A stretch of DNA of 64,000 bases from Gigaspora rosea (Eukaryota; Glomeromycota; Glomeromycetes; Diversisporales; Gigasporaceae): NCBI GenBank assembly GCA_003550325.1, contig QKWP01000106.1, forward strand, positions 124,026 through 188,025, in the 5' to 3' direction. A program made the position numbers and the translations under genes. The notes beneath the pieces were generated by a model that worked only from the letters and a program-made list of their open reading frames with translations, was not told the DNA's origin and ran no database searches. Of the stretch, positions 1-12,013 are shown in pieces; within the stretch, counting starts at the first letter, position 1; each line of letters opens with the position of its first letter.

Positions 1-153
1 GAGATAAGATATTAAAATTTGTCTTTTTTGATCAAATCTCCAAAATTGTGCATCAAATCTCTAAATTTCAAGTAAAATAAAAACAAACTAGCCGTTTTAA
101 TACATTTTTAAGCGCTGAACAAGTTTACTTAGTGCATTTTGTTAGAATTAATT

Positions 154-379
154 GTTACGGCTGATGCTGAAGTTGGCTGATGCTGAAGCTTTTACCTATT
201 TTGATATAAAATTTTAAATTTTTTTTGGATGTTTTTTTTGCTTTTGTCTTATAGAGTTAGGGTAGGGTTTGGGTGTAGATTTTATATTTATAGAGTATAT
301 GTGGATTTTAGCAGGGCTTATAGTTTCCAATCGAGACCCCTGAGCTTCAGCATCAGCCAACTTCAGCATCAGCCGTGAC
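154..379. mobile_element. Short inverted-repeat element (MITE)
   Basis: A 226 bp element with terminal inverted repeats of about 35 bp. Each arm contains GCTGATGCTGAAG twice in tandem. ATTAATT flanks both ends (147-153 and 380-386), which fits a 7-8 bp target duplication as made by hAT-type transposases. It has no coding capacity. The superfamily is inferred from duplication length only. Confidence 0.7.
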
Positions 380-436
380 ATTAATTAATAAAAATTTGCG
401 AATTATAAGATTTTAAAAAATACATATAAATATATT

Positions 437-495
437 CAGACTCAGACCAATTAGCAGACTTCGGACCAGACCCAGACCAGACTCAGACTTGACTA
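437..495. repeat. Fragment related to the end of a hAT element
   Basis: A short block rich in GGACC/GACTC words. It closely resembles the subterminal repeat region at 42540-42610 of the hAT-like element at 40921-42690; both contain CTTGACTAAAAAGT next to GGACC repeats. It is probably a decayed end of a relative. No matching second end was found. Confidence 0.45.
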
Positions 496-544
496 AAAAG
501 TCTGAATATAAAAAATAAATTTACTTAGTAATTTTAAAAATTAC

Positions 545-681
545 TATTAAAATTACACAAATGTTGACCGATCTTGGGATCCTTTGATTGGATTTTGATG
601 ATTTTGGGATTGCTAGAATTGTCTCACTGAGACGAACATTTTGGTAGTTGAATCGTCCAAAACAGACCAGTAGATCAAAAG
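545..681. repeat. Dispersed repeat with palindromic GTCTCACTGAGAC core
   Basis: A diverged copy of a repeat found many times in the window. It runs from GATCTTGGGATCC to CCAGTAGATCAAA and has the core GTCTCACTGAGACGA. A nearly identical relative lies at 15335-15452. The poly(A) end of the LINE abuts its last bases, so the LINE probably inserted into this repeat. Confidence 0.55.
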
Positions 682-682
682 T

Positions 683-1121
683 TTTTTTTTTTTTAAATGT
701 TAAAGATAAGACCTTGCTTTTATCTTTATTAAATTTAATAGAAACTTTTTACAATACTGAAAGAAATTTCAATTTTTTTAAATCTAATGCTAAGAATAAA
801 ACTCAGACATATATCTAAGTAAACCTAAATACTTATCTGCGGCCTAAACCTACCAGAGTGGCCAAGGCTCACCTAGATTTGTGTATATGTAAGAATATCT
901 GATGAAGGTGGAGAGAATTTGATCCATTTGAATAACCAAGTTTCAATTTTTTGTAATGAAATATCAAAGATGTGATTATGACTATCTTGTATATTTTTTG
1001 AAGAGTTGGATATAGAAAATGTACTAGAAAGAGAAAATAAAGCTTGGGAGTATAATACTTGATTTTGAGATCTAAAATGCAGTATGAGATCCAAATATTT
1101 GTATAAATTTGCTAATTGATA
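683..1121 (-). other. LINE 3' end and poly(A) tract
   Basis: Downstream of the last ORF2 block the minus strand carries a short non-coding tail with AATAAAGATAAAAGCAAGG and ends in A13 (682-694 read as T on the plus strand). An open stretch at 873-1094 (73 codons) is in another frame from the main RT frame and may be the shifted last part of ORF2. A piece of the same tail occurs at 46440-46510. Confidence 0.6.
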
Positions 1122-4100
1122 TGAAGTAAGAGTGAAATAGTGAGAGAGCAGGCAGATTTAGAAGATGTAGTAAGTTCATATAGAGTAGAGATAATATCCA
1201 AAGGTATCAAACCAGATAAAGTAGAAAGCAAAGAAGGTTGGTTGGGAAGTTGATGAATTTGAAAACTATTCAAGTTCAGAATTTGAGTGTATAGATTCTC
1301 AGCAGCTAAATTAGTGATTTCAAGTTTGTTAGGACTTAGTATATGAGCTAAGGAATCTTTTATAAGTTGGAATAAAGGTTCAGAGGTAGGACAAATAATC
1401 CAGTGTAAGGGTTCACTTGCTTGTTGGCAGAGGTAACAGGTATTAGGGTAAGATGGATTTCTTCAATGAAAAATATGTGGAGCAGGGAGATCATCTAAAA
1501 GTATTTTAATTCTAAAAGATTTGAGTGTTGAAGAGTGAAAACTATGTGAATAGTTTGAAATTTTTTGGTTATTATTAATATATAACCAGGTAGCATTCCA
1601 GTTAATATATTGTGATATTGGTAGCCATTGTTGAAAACGATTTTGAGAGGACCAGAGAGCAAGTATATGTGCATGGCAAATAGTTCTAACACAGCGACGG
1701 ATAGGAAGTTCAATAGAAAAATTATCAACAGAAAGAGTAAAATTGTGATTGTAAATGTTCTGTGAATCAAAAAGAAGGTATGGGGCAGTTTGATGACAGC
1801 GAGCTAGTTGATCAGCTTTGTTATTGAATTCATCATCTTGGTGTGCAATAACTTTATGAAAAGTAATATTAAGATTGTATGATCTAATAAAGTTTAATAA
1901 AGTATTCCAGATAGGCCAATAAGGTATATTAAAGGGTTTGGAGAGAGGCATAGTATGAATTAAGCTATTGTATTTGGATATTACAGATTGGGAATCTGTA
2001 AAGATTTGTATAGAACAGTTTCTAGGAGCAGTACTAATAGCTGATAAAACTGCTACTAGCTCAGCTTTAAAGGAACATGGCCAAAATTTGATTTGTGATT
2101 GGAAAGTATGTAAAATGTTCTGGTTATACAATTGTATCCAGCCAATACCCATAGAACACTGAGAATTGCCCAGATCAATAACAGAACCATCAGTATAAAA
2201 TGTTAATTCTGTTAGATGACTATTGTAATGGCAAATTGATTGCAAGGTATCAAGTGCAGGGCTAGAGTGAAAGAAAGAAGGTATTTGTGCTGTTGGTATA
2301 AGAAGATTTGGTAGTATTGGAATACTTGTTGGATTTCTTGCTGCAGTTGAAAAAATAAGGTCAAGGTAGTTGGCATTTAGGTTTACAGATTTGTCAGGAT
2401 TAAGTCTTCCAAAAAATTTGGTGGCATGGCTTGTTGGAATAAGAATAGTACATTTGTTTGCAATAATGTTGGAATTGAGAGAGCAGCTAGAGCATGGAAA
2501 TGTAATAATAGATGGTGTTGGGTATAATCGTGTAAATTGTGGCTGAATATTGCACTGCCAATGTGTGATAAGAGTATAATCTGAAGTACTAGATTGGCGA
2601 CGTGCCTTGCCAATAACTATTTGATTATCAAATAGAGTAATGAGCCAAGGTTTAGTATATTTAGAGAAGTGTCCAGTAGTATAGCTGTAGTAGTTAGTTT
2701 GCGGTAAATTGAAGTGTGGGTAAATAGTACGTTCATATGCATGGCTTGTTGTTTGGTCTTCCAAAAAGGTAAACCACAAGGGAATTTTGCCTTTTGGAAT
2801 TTTGTTAAGTCTGGGTGAAATATGTTTCCAGTCAAGCAAACATGAGTTGTCAAAGGAGGTGAGTTGATCGAGAAATAGAAGATGATGATGTCTAATTTGT
2901 TTTTTGAAGGTAGGATATTTAGAATGCGAAGATAGTATAGATTCAAGAGATATTGCTCCCTCTTTGATAGTAAATGGAATATTAAAGTTAGGATTAGAAT
3001 TAATAGTCCATCCCAGATGTTTAAAAAGTTGAATAATTTTGAAATTAGTTGTATAGCGGTTAGGGCCATCTATAGTAGGATTAGGATACGAAAAGATGCT
3101 AGTAGATGACCAAAGGTTATTTTGGATTTGCTGGATTCGAATATGAGTTGTAGTACCGAGTAGGTTGTTGTCATTTAAGCGTTTAATAAAGTTAGAGATA
3201 TGGTGTTGGAGCTGTATATCCCAAATATTTTTAATATTATAAAGTTGAGGATGAAGGAGTGTACTAGTAGGAATAGTGCGACTTAGTTTGGCCTTGTGCT
3301 TGACTAGACCTATATGGTGCGAAAGAATCTTGTTACAAGCTGATCTGTTAATGACAATATTTTGTATACGATATTCCATAGTAGGAATTATAACAGTATT
3401 AATGATATATCGTGCTTGTGTATCAGTAATTTTTTTAGTTCTAGCAATATTGATAAGCTGAGAAGATTCTGTTATTAATAGGCATGTTTGCTTTGATTGT
3501 TTGTTGTCAAGTGTAAACCAGCATCCAAGGAATTTGAAAGGTTGATATGATGGCCATAGTGGAAGAGCATGGTTGTTAAAAATAATAGGGGTATAGTTAT
3601 TAACTTTCAGATTAGTTGATAGAATGGATTTAGATGGATTAACTTGAATATTAGCCATAGTATAGAAAGATTCTGCAATAGAGATCATTCTAGTAAGTTC
3701 AGTTTGTGAAGAGGCAATCCACAGAGTATCATCCATATAGGCCAGGACAGAGCATTTTGTCTGGATTTTGTCAAATGTCTGATTTTTGAGGTTAGTCATC
3801 CAGGATGTACTGATTGAGTAACCAGGTGTATTTGTATGAATATGAGTAATTAAAGGATCATAGTAAATTCTCCAAAAAAGAGGAGTAATAGTTTCGCCCT
3901 GATCTATACCATTCTGAACCTGATAAGGTGCAGTAAGGCCAAGATTAGTAATGACTTGGTTTTGTCTGTCAGTTAGTAAGTCCAGAAGAATATTGATTAT
4001 ACTAGATGGTAAATTAAGGCGAGTGAGAGAATATTTAAAAAGTGTAAAGTTGACAGAATAATAAGCCTTGCTCATATCCTGAGACAATAGCCAAATTTCT

Positions 4101-4258
4101 TTGTGGTTACAATTAGCATCTTCAATTAGATTGTTTAGAATATGAATGGGAATAGAAGTGCTATTGTTTGGAAGTACAACGTAGTTATAAGGAGATAGTA
4201 TAGTATGTTTTGAAAAAACTTGGTTCAGTCTATTAGTAAGAATTTTTGTATAAAGTTC
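1122..4258 (-). pseudogene. LINE ORF2: reverse transcriptase core, RNase H and C-terminal Cys/His motif
   Basis: This is the polymerase half of the LINE ORF2 protein, which would copy element RNA onto nicked target DNA. Visible motifs in order: the motif A block SQDMSKAYYSV with the catalytic Asp (the usual second Asp of this block is Tyr); GIDQGETITP (motif B region); YMDD at about 3735 (motif C); then RNase H with YTDGS, FKAELVAV, FTDSQSV and HQDDEFNNKADQLA, giving all four acidic positions. A TGA at 1463-1465 interrupts the frame, but the same frame continues with a CxxC...H...C motif (CYLCQ then HWIICP) to a TAG near 1120. Upstream the frame is open to about 4258, where a frameshift separates it from the RT finger region. 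The protein cannot be made intact. Confidence 0.85.
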
Positions 4259-5233
4259 CAGATGTGTTCAATAAGGCTAATAGGTTTTGTGAGATTTAGA
4301 TTACCCTCAAATGTGTTATTTTTTGGAATAGAGAAAATTTTTCCATGTTTCCAAAGTTTAGGAATACGGTTTTCAGAAAGGCATCGGTTAAACAGAGCAG
4401 TAAGTGTAGTAATACCATAAGAACTGAGGTGTTTGATCATTTCATAGCTAATTCCTGTAGAACCACAGGCTTTGCCATTTGGAAGTTTAGAGATTGTTTG
4501 AAGAACTTCTTCTTCTGTAATAGGGACAGTAAGAGAGGTATACCAGGCAGAATTGATATAAGGAAGAGGCTGATAATTTTGATACCAGGAATTGTCAAAG
4601 AGGAATTGGTTAATAGGTCTGTGAGTAGTCCAATTATGGTAATGTAATTTGATATGCTGTTTGATTGAGCTAGGTTCTGTGACAAGTTGGTTATTAAGTT
4701 TAATATTCGAGAAGTGTATAGGGGTTGGTACCGATCAAGAATACTATTAATAGCTTGTTTAGGTTTGGAAGTTAGAGTTTCACAACGTTTTTCAGAGGCA
4801 TGATTAATTTGTTGTTGAAGAAGAAGAGAGTATTCTAATTGGTATGCATAATAGACTTGTTTTCAGACTTCATAGGCATATTGAAGCCAGGATTGAGTAC
4901 TAGCAGTATTGAGTAATAAAAGAGGGTCCAGATTGGCTTTAGTGTAGGAATTAATAGAAAGAATATGTGAGTTAATATATGAAAGATAAGAATTTGGGGT
5001 ATTTTTAATCTCTTTAATAAGGTGGCCAAGTTTTTTGAGTCCAGTATAAAGAGCAGTATAGTGTGGTGTATATTTATGGTTATAGCTGCATTAGTGAGAT
5101 ATTTTGTTTGGAATTAATTGGATTGCTGCTTGTAGGATAGAGTGTTGAATTTTGTGCCAAGTAGTATTAATGTTTTCATGAGTATTTACCGAAAGGAGTA
5201 TATTGTGCTGCAAAAATAGCTGTGTAATACACT
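4259..5233 (-). pseudogene. LINE ORF2: linker and N-terminal reverse transcriptase fingers
   Basis: Degenerate coding sequence joining the endonuclease to the RT core. The clearest part, about 4700-4260, reads LPNGKACGSTGISYEM and then IPKLWKHGKIFSIPK and KPISLIE, the standard RT 0/1 blocks of LINEs (an N-K-x-x-G-x-x-G-I motif and an RPISL-like motif). At least one frameshift lies near 4258 and more lie between 4700 and 5233, where the frame is hard to follow. It is a broken part of the neighbouring ORF2, not a separate gene. Confidence 0.75.
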
Positions 5234-6263
5234 CTAAAAATTCTGTCCACTGGTCTGTTGACATAGATTTGTAGTTAAAGATTCTTCGACTAACACTAGT
5301 ATGCATACGAGGGGTTTGCTATAAGCATTAGGAAATGTCCAGGAAGAAAAAAGAATAGAATGATCACTAAGAGTGCTAGTTTGACTATTATCAAGATTAT
5401 ATAAAAGAATAAATTGTATATTAAATGAGTCTGTCCATATATAGTCAATTCTACTATGAGCCAGATTGTTTGACCAAGTATAATGTGTATTGTTAAAATG
5501 GGCACCTATATCAAACATGTTTGTATGATGTAGAAAGTTGATAAGTTTGTATTTGGAAGAAGAAGAGCTTATAGTATTGTCTTGTGTATTAAAGTCCCCA
5601 AGAATAATAGGATGAATATTTAGTTGTCGAGCTTGTAAAATCCAGTTAATAACAGTATTCTGAGTATTATTTCTTTTAATAGTATCAGTTGAAGATAAAT
5701 AAACAGAAATAACTCGTAACTTGATATTGCTTTTGAAGAAAAGGTCGAGTGCAACTGCGCCTCCTGGGTGCATAAGACAGCTATGAACGTGAGGCTTAAG
5801 ATAGTTACGGATCATAATAGCAGCACCTTCTATTGAACTATCAGCATTAGCCCAATAATATGTATACAAATTGTTGTTACAAAATGAGAGTTTGGTTTTG
5901 TGTGAAATTTTGGTTTCTGTAATACAAGCAATAGAAATATTGTGGTTAATGCAATAATCTTGCCATATTTGTCTCTTAGAAGCTGAGTTAAAACCTCTAA
6001 CATTGTGGATAGTAATATTAATATGTAAGTCACGAGTAGGTTGAAAGTTTGAAAATATTAAGAGGTTGCCATTTGTAGTTGGTGAACTGTTATAAGGTAA
6101 TGAAGTAAGAGAAGGTGTAGAATCAAAAAAGTCATCAATAAAAGCTGGCAATTGGAAATTGTTATTATTGTTGGAATGTGAGTTTGAAGAATAATTTGAT
6201 TTGAGTAGAACGTTATCATAAAAACTTAGATCTTCAAAAGGTACAAAAAAGTGATTAGGTAAG
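5234..6263 (-). pseudogene. LINE ORF2: apurinic-type endonuclease domain
   Basis: An exonuclease-endonuclease-phosphatase domain that would nick target DNA to prime reverse transcription. Motifs seen in order: IHNVRGFN, CITETKIS (catalytic Glu), ILGDFNTQ (Asp/Asn), SRIDYIWTD (Asp), TLSDHSILF (Asp-His). All key residues look present. The open frame runs on to 6310 with an ATG, but those first residues come from the end of the hAT insertion (from 6266). The true coding sequence enters at 6263 and joins the LINE half at 15948. It is followed by frame breaks towards the RT. Confidence 0.85.
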
Positions 6264-6265
6264 AG
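6258..6265. repeat. Target-site duplication of the hAT insertion, left copy
   Basis: GGTAAGAG, identical to 15948-15955. Eight bases is the usual hAT target duplication. It sits inside the LINE ORF2 coding sequence. Confidence 0.9.
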
Positions 6266-6285
6266 TAGAGATGGGCACCATGTGC

Positions 6286-6321
6286 ATGACTGCATGCATG
6301 CATGCACCATGCATGCGCATG
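6286..6321. repeat. Subterminal GCATGC repeats, left hAT end
   Basis: A dense run of alternating GCATG/CATGC words just inside the left terminus, mirrored at 15866-15916 inside the right terminus. Clustered short subterminal repeats are known in hAT elements as transposase binding sites; that role is inferred here. Confidence 0.6.
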
Positions 6322-8099
6322 GTCTGACGACCTATATACCAAAATGCCCATACAGAAAATATATATATATAATAAAAACAAGTAAAACCCGAATTGCAAG
6401 AAAAATAAATGATTTAAAAAACTTTTTAAAACATTGACACTTAGACTAAAATTTAGTTAGAGCTAAAATGCCAACTCGCCAAGTTTCGTAGATATAACTT
6501 TTAAAGAAAAATAATCACTTAATTAACTTCTATTTATTATATAATTACAAGAAATTCTTAATTTCTCAATTCAGATTTGATTTTGTACGCTTTTTCTGGT
6601 TTAATGCATAATGTTACGAGGAGAAATGGATGACAATTCTTTTTTTATAAGATGCAAAAAGGCAGCACCAGAGGCGTGACTTTGGTGATTTAACCCGATT
6701 TAGTATAAAAATAGCTTATGTATTAATATACTCTGAGTTTATTATATTCTTAATTGGATTTAACTACCCTCCGATTTTTTTAAGAGCGAACCCATTCCTT
6801 TTTATACTTTCTGAATATTAGAGAAACTGCGAAGCTTTAATCATACGTTATTTTACCTCATCCGACTTTATGTGTATCAGGTCTGATATAATTAAATCAC
6901 CTCACATTAAGGCTAAGCCTCGTATATCAGGATTTGGCATGACCGGTTGGGGTCGTCTGTCAACTAAGAAAATCGTAATTATGTATGGTATTATATTAAA
7001 ATTTTTTAATATAATCTTCATTATTATATAGTATTAGATTTATTTGTTAATATTTTATTGGCAACAATGATTTAGATACAGGGCCTTTACAACTAAAGAT
7101 AGAATTTTAAAATTTAAGCAAATTGATAAAAGGTTTCTACGATCCAAGTTACAGAGCCAAATTTTATATTAATTAAAAAAAAAAACTCTACTAGCAATTT
7201 AAATTTCATTCGAGTTATCCAAAGATAAATTCAAATAAAGTAATTAGAACAAAAAATTCAGATTTCATATGTAATGTAAAAAAATAGCTCTGCAACTTTG
7301 TTAATAGGATAGAAAAGACGTAAGCTATCTGTGCTAAAAAACAGTACTAATTATATACTGTATACATATGTTACTTCATACTGCAATAAAAAATTGCCGT
7401 AAGCTTAAATTAGACTGGTATTACATGAAATGTGGTGTAATATAAATTTATGATCGACATTACTTTTTGCCCAACTATAAAAATTATCATCGTCATCGAA
7501 CATTTTAAAAATTTCTATCCAAGATCGTAAAATACACTATGTAGATCAGAATTCTTCTTTTTATTATAAAAGTAGAATTCACCTCATGTGATAATCAGCA
7601 GATTTTGAGAAATGGAAGGTTGCTTCGGCAATTAGGATTAAGGACTAGAGTAGTGATGCTAAAATTCTTGGTATCTCGGTTGGAGGTAAAATTAACGTTA
7701 ATTTAAATTAAGAGTTGATGAGAGCTACTGCTGTATAAGACTTGTTTATTTACTCATCTATACAAGCCCTTAAAAAAACATTATATTTGTATACTTTTAA
7801 AACGCTGTATATTTATTTAATTGCTCGTGTATCCAGGCTTTAAAAAAAACTTTCATTCGTGCACGTAATGCGAATCCCTAAAACAGAACATAATTCGTAT
7901 CTGTACGACCTTCTGATTTTGTATTACTCACAAATAATTAAAACTAGTAGTAATTTCTCACGCTTGATATATCGTGTAATGATTAATCCACATGCAAAAC
8001 GTGTTGCTTTAACTTCAATTTTTTTTACAGTACAATGTTAATATATAGAAGAGTTTTTTTTAATAAATTATAAATTAGTGCATAATTTTTTTTTTTAGA
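6322..8099. other. hAT left interior, no gene seen
   Basis: AT-rich sequence without a convincing reading frame. A weak inverted repeat (GAGGCGTGACTTTGGTGATT near 6671 against a related sequence ending near 6935) may be an old short element. A 60-codon open stretch at 7859 has no recognisable features and is probably chance. Confidence 0.5.
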
Positions 8100-8344
8100 G
8101 ATTTGCTATTTATCGCCTGTGGTGATCATCGCCAGCATTACATGGTCAGATTCGACCAATAAAATTTAATTTATTATTTTCTTACTAGTTCATATAAGTA
8201 CGTTCATAATAATTACATTATCAGTTATATATGCATTAAATCTGCCAGTATACAAAACTTCGACCTCCATAAGAGTACACTTTTGCAAGCGTATTTTTTC
8301 TGATTTACTATAAAAAACGCCTGTTGCATAATAAACATCACGAT

Positions 8345-8575
8345 GTTACTTACCTGTAACTCTAACCCAACCACAAATACTAACTAACCATAACCCTAAC
8401 TCTAACGTTTACCTCATCGCTATTCTACCAAACCCTAACCTTAACGTTACCTTTATCGCCTATTCTACAAACCCTAACTATAACATCTACCTTGTCGCCT
8501 ATTCTACCATACCTTAACCCTAACGTCTTTACCTTATCGCCGTTCTACCTAACCATAACGCCAACACCTACACTA
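8345..8575. repeat. Degenerate tandem repeats with CCTAAC words
   Basis: About four imperfect units of roughly 60 bp, each combining CCCTAAC-like words with TTACCTTATCGCCTATTCTACC. The CCCTAAC words look telomeric, but the unit is long and complex, so I read it as a minisatellite. Confidence 0.65.
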
Positions 8576-8589
8576 CATACAAGCATTAC

Positions 8590-9290
8590 GTTTCGAAAAT
8601 GCTGTTACGTGACAAACAATTCTCACCATAAGATTCGCCGGAGAAAGTTCGCAAAGAATTAGTGACGAAATGCAAGAAACAAAAAGAAAAACTACAAGGA
8701 AAATTAGAAATACTTACAAAGAACCAGCATGAAAAAGGAACTGCATCGAAATGGATGACTCCACCGCCGAAAATCAATACTAAAGTTAACACCGAAATGG
8801 ATAACACTAACAACATGAAATGAATAATTACAATTACGAAAAAGACACCAAGATGAATGACACCAAAGATGAAAAAGACGCTAAAACAAACAACACTAAC
8901 AATGACACCAATAGCAAAAGAAAACGACAATTTACGTTTCAAAAAAGCTATTACGTGACAAACAATTCCCACCATAAGATTTGTCGGAGAAAGTTCGCGA
9001 AAGAATTAGTAACGAAATACAAGAAACAAAAAGAAAGGCTACAAGGAAAATTAGAAATACTTACAAAGAACCAAGTGAAAAAGGAACAGCACCAAAATGG
9101 ACGACTCCAACACCGAAAACCAACACTAAAGTTAACCGAAATGGACACCAAGACGAAAGACACCAATGATGAAAAAAATACCAAAACGAACGACACTAAC
9201 GACGACACCAACGGCGAAAGAAAACGACACCAGCGACGACACCAACGATGATACCAGGGATAATACCAACAACAAGAATAGCGGCACTAA
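8590..9290. repeat. 346 bp tandem duplication followed by a GACACCAACGAC tract
   Basis: TTACGTGACAAACAATTC starts at 8605 and recurs as a near-identical copy at 8951, a 346 bp offset. Similarity continues for more than 200 bp. It is followed by a low-complexity ACACCAACGAC tract. Open frames here encode Lys/Thr/Asn-rich low-complexity peptides (for example 8820-9251, 143 codons) and look like by-products of composition. Confidence 0.75.
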
Positions 9291-11548
9291 AAAAACTAAA
9301 AAAAAACTAATTAGTAGTGAAAAAAAACAAAACATCATGTGTGTTGTACAAATAAAAAAATATTTATATTTATATACGCTGATCATGTAACCAGTGATGA
9401 TCGCTGGCGGCAATATGTAGTAATTTTGTTTTTTTATTGTCAAAAAAAAAAATTGCTTGATCCGATTTGGATTTACTTCATTAAGCTAGGACACATAACC
9501 GGATTCAAACAAAAAAGAATAGAATGCAAGTATTGTCAAAATCAATTCAATAATGCTCTTAGAGCTGCACATACCTATTTTCGGAACTGCAGATTAGTTA
9601 TATTTGAACAAAGAAAAATTATTTTGGTAATTCATATGAAGAAGAGGAGGACGATAATAATAATATATTCGATACATCTTTCAAGCCGTATCAACTTCTG
9701 CATCGATATTAGTTGCATCAACTTCATCTACTGCTACTACTTTAGTTGCATAAAAGGTTCAAACTTAAGGACGCGAACTTCGTCAGGCCATGGAAATCGA
9801 ATTACAAATTATGTTGCTCTTGATCGTATGTCTAAAATAGAGCAAAAATCACTTGAATTAGAATTTGCAAGGTCGATCTTTAAATGTGGCTTATTTTTGT
9901 CCTTACCAGAAATGAAACCAGTTAAAAAGTTGTGGAAACAAGCATGGCCAGCATTCAAGTTACCTAATAGAAAAAATTTTTAACTACCTTATTAGATAAG
10001 GTTTATAATGAAACCAAAAAAGATGTTGAAAAGTTGATCAATAATGATAGTCGAAACTTGTGCCTTATATCAGATGGTTGGTCCAATTTAGTACAAGATC
10101 ATTGGAATAATTACATTTTAACAACACCGAAACCAGTTTTTTATGCAGCATATCCAACTAATGAATTTCGCAAAACTGGAGAAACTATTGTTTATAATTT
10201 AGATCGAAGTAGATGTATCAAAGATTTCAGCAATTATTACCGACAATGCCTCCGTGATGAAAAAAGCATGGCGTCTTTTAGAAATGGATTATCCTGAAAT
10301 TTTGTTTTTAGGTTGCATTGCGCATAGTTTGAAGGTAGGGTGAACGTAGATCATTTATCATATGATTTTAGTGGTACAATGAGATTTATATAGAAAATAA
10401 AAATGTGCTACAAATAAACTTTTTACGGTTGTTATTAATTTAGCCAAAAATTTTATAATATGTAGTACAAAATACTCTTTTTATAATAGTAAAATTTTAA
10501 TAAATATAGTATTTGAAAAAATTATACTTCTATATGTCGTAAAGTTTTCCTAAATCAGCTCAGATTTTCCTTAGTTACACAAAAATGATTAATTCAGATT
10601 GGTTAAATCTATGTTGTTTACAATCATGATTGGTTGATCACCTGATTTCATATGATCACAACGTGATCACTATTAAAAATAATCTATGTTCACACTACCC
10701 TTAAATCTTTTGGTTGGTAATATAATGAAATTAAGATGGTGTGCAAAATTATTGAAAAATGCAAAAAAAATTGTTGTATACTTTCAAAAAAATCAAATTC
10801 CAATGGCCGTTTTAAAGCAATACATCAAATATCTCTTAAATATCCAGTTAAAACACGTTGGGGATCTTTGGCAACATGTCTTAATTCGCTTGTTCAAAAT
10901 CAACTTGCACTTAAGCTAACCATAACTGAATTGTCTCACGATAGTCATACTACAGTGCCCGATGCTATAAGTGATATTATAACAAGTTAAAGTTTTTGAG
11001 AAAATATTGAATCTTTGCTTATAATACTAGATAAATTAGTTGCAGACATCTCTACTTTTGAATCTGACACACCAAGATTAGCATTATTTTATCAGTGGTA
11101 TCACGAACAATTAGAATCTGATGATAACAAAATAATATACAAATTATACTTACAATTGCTATTTATTTATGTAATAATTTATTATATTATTTTAGATTAT
11201 GTTTTTCTTGCGGTAGTTCATGCAATTAAAAATTTATTAGAGAATAGGTGGAAAAAAATATATCAACTCGTATTATCAGTAGCACACTTGTTGGATCCAC
11301 GATATCATAGAAAAAACTTCCTGCTAATGGTACATTTAAATAGAGATGCAATCAGCTTTATTTACTAACAAAATTAGATTTTATTTTACTAAATATACAT
11401 ATGTACAAGCTTGTTGAACCATTTTGTATTTATATATGGGACATCATCAATCACATACCATAGTAAGATTAAAAAATTATTAATTGTAAAATATCGTGTC
11501 ATTGTTAACTTCTATTAAATTATACAAGTAAACCAATTAATATATATA

Positions 11549-11736
11549 CACAGTGGCTCTCGATATAACGGACCATCGATATAACGGATATTGCTTAATA
11601 CGAAGAATTATAATGGAACCAAATTATAATTTACTATAATATCTTATATATCATGAGATTTTGATATAACGGAGCTTTTGATATAACAGAACAAAGAACT
11701 GGAACTATGGCCTCCATTATATCGAGAGCCACTGTG
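11549..11736. mobile_element. Short Tc1/mariner-pogo-like element (MITE)
   Basis: 188 bp with inverted ends starting CACAGTGGCTCTCGATATAA and a TA duplication on both sides (11547-11548, 11737-11738). ATATAACGGA words repeat inside. TA target and CAGTGGCTCTCGATA-type ends fit pogo/Tc1-mariner non-autonomous elements. Non-coding. Confidence 0.8.
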
Positions 11737-12013
11737 TACATACGGTTCAAGAAATCTAAAAACCACTATTACACCATATAGAGACAAAATATAATCAATG
11801 AAATTAAATACTTGGAAGTTGATAATTTAATTTTAATGTGTAACTTGATTATAGGTTACAGATTATGGATTACACCAAGTAGATGCATATTTCTTAAATT
11901 ATCAACTTCAAAGTATTTTGCATACATATTTGATTATTTAGGATTTCAATACATGTGCTAGTCTTTATAAGGTATAATTGTGGTTTTTGAATTTCTTGCA
12001 CTGTATGTACGTA
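11737..12013. mobile_element. Inverted-repeat element adjacent to the MITE
   Basis: Arms of about 44 bp: CAAGAAATCTAAAAACCACT near 11748 against AGTGGTTTTTGAATTTCTTG-like sequence near 11975-12000, both flanked by TACATACG-like words. Non-coding. It shares its left edge with the right TA of the neighbouring MITE, so one may have inserted at the border of the other. Confidence 0.55.

Larger units (their letters stand above)
8100..9425. mobile_element. Possible nested inverted-repeat element inside the hAT
   Basis: The left edge (GATCATCGCCAGC, then TTACATGGTCAG near 8130-8153) and the inverted right edge (CTGATCATGTAACCAG, then GATCGCTGGCGGC near 9379-9413) match as imperfect inverted repeats of about 36 bp. 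The segment holds the telomere-like repeats and the 346 bp tandem duplication listed separately. No target duplication was found, so this is a tentative call. Confidence 0.4.

Noticed and set aside
6264-6310. Start codon and Cys-rich N-terminus (MVHACMQSCTW) for the endonuclease ORF
   Set aside because: These residues are encoded by the GCATGC-rich end of the hAT transposon, not by the LINE.
8345-8575. Telomere
   Set aside because: CCCTAAC words are embedded in a complex 60 bp unit, interrupted, and internal to a transposon.
8586-9251. Overlapping long ORFs on both strands
   Set aside because: Low-complexity composition in a tandem duplication opens several frames at once; no domain is visible.
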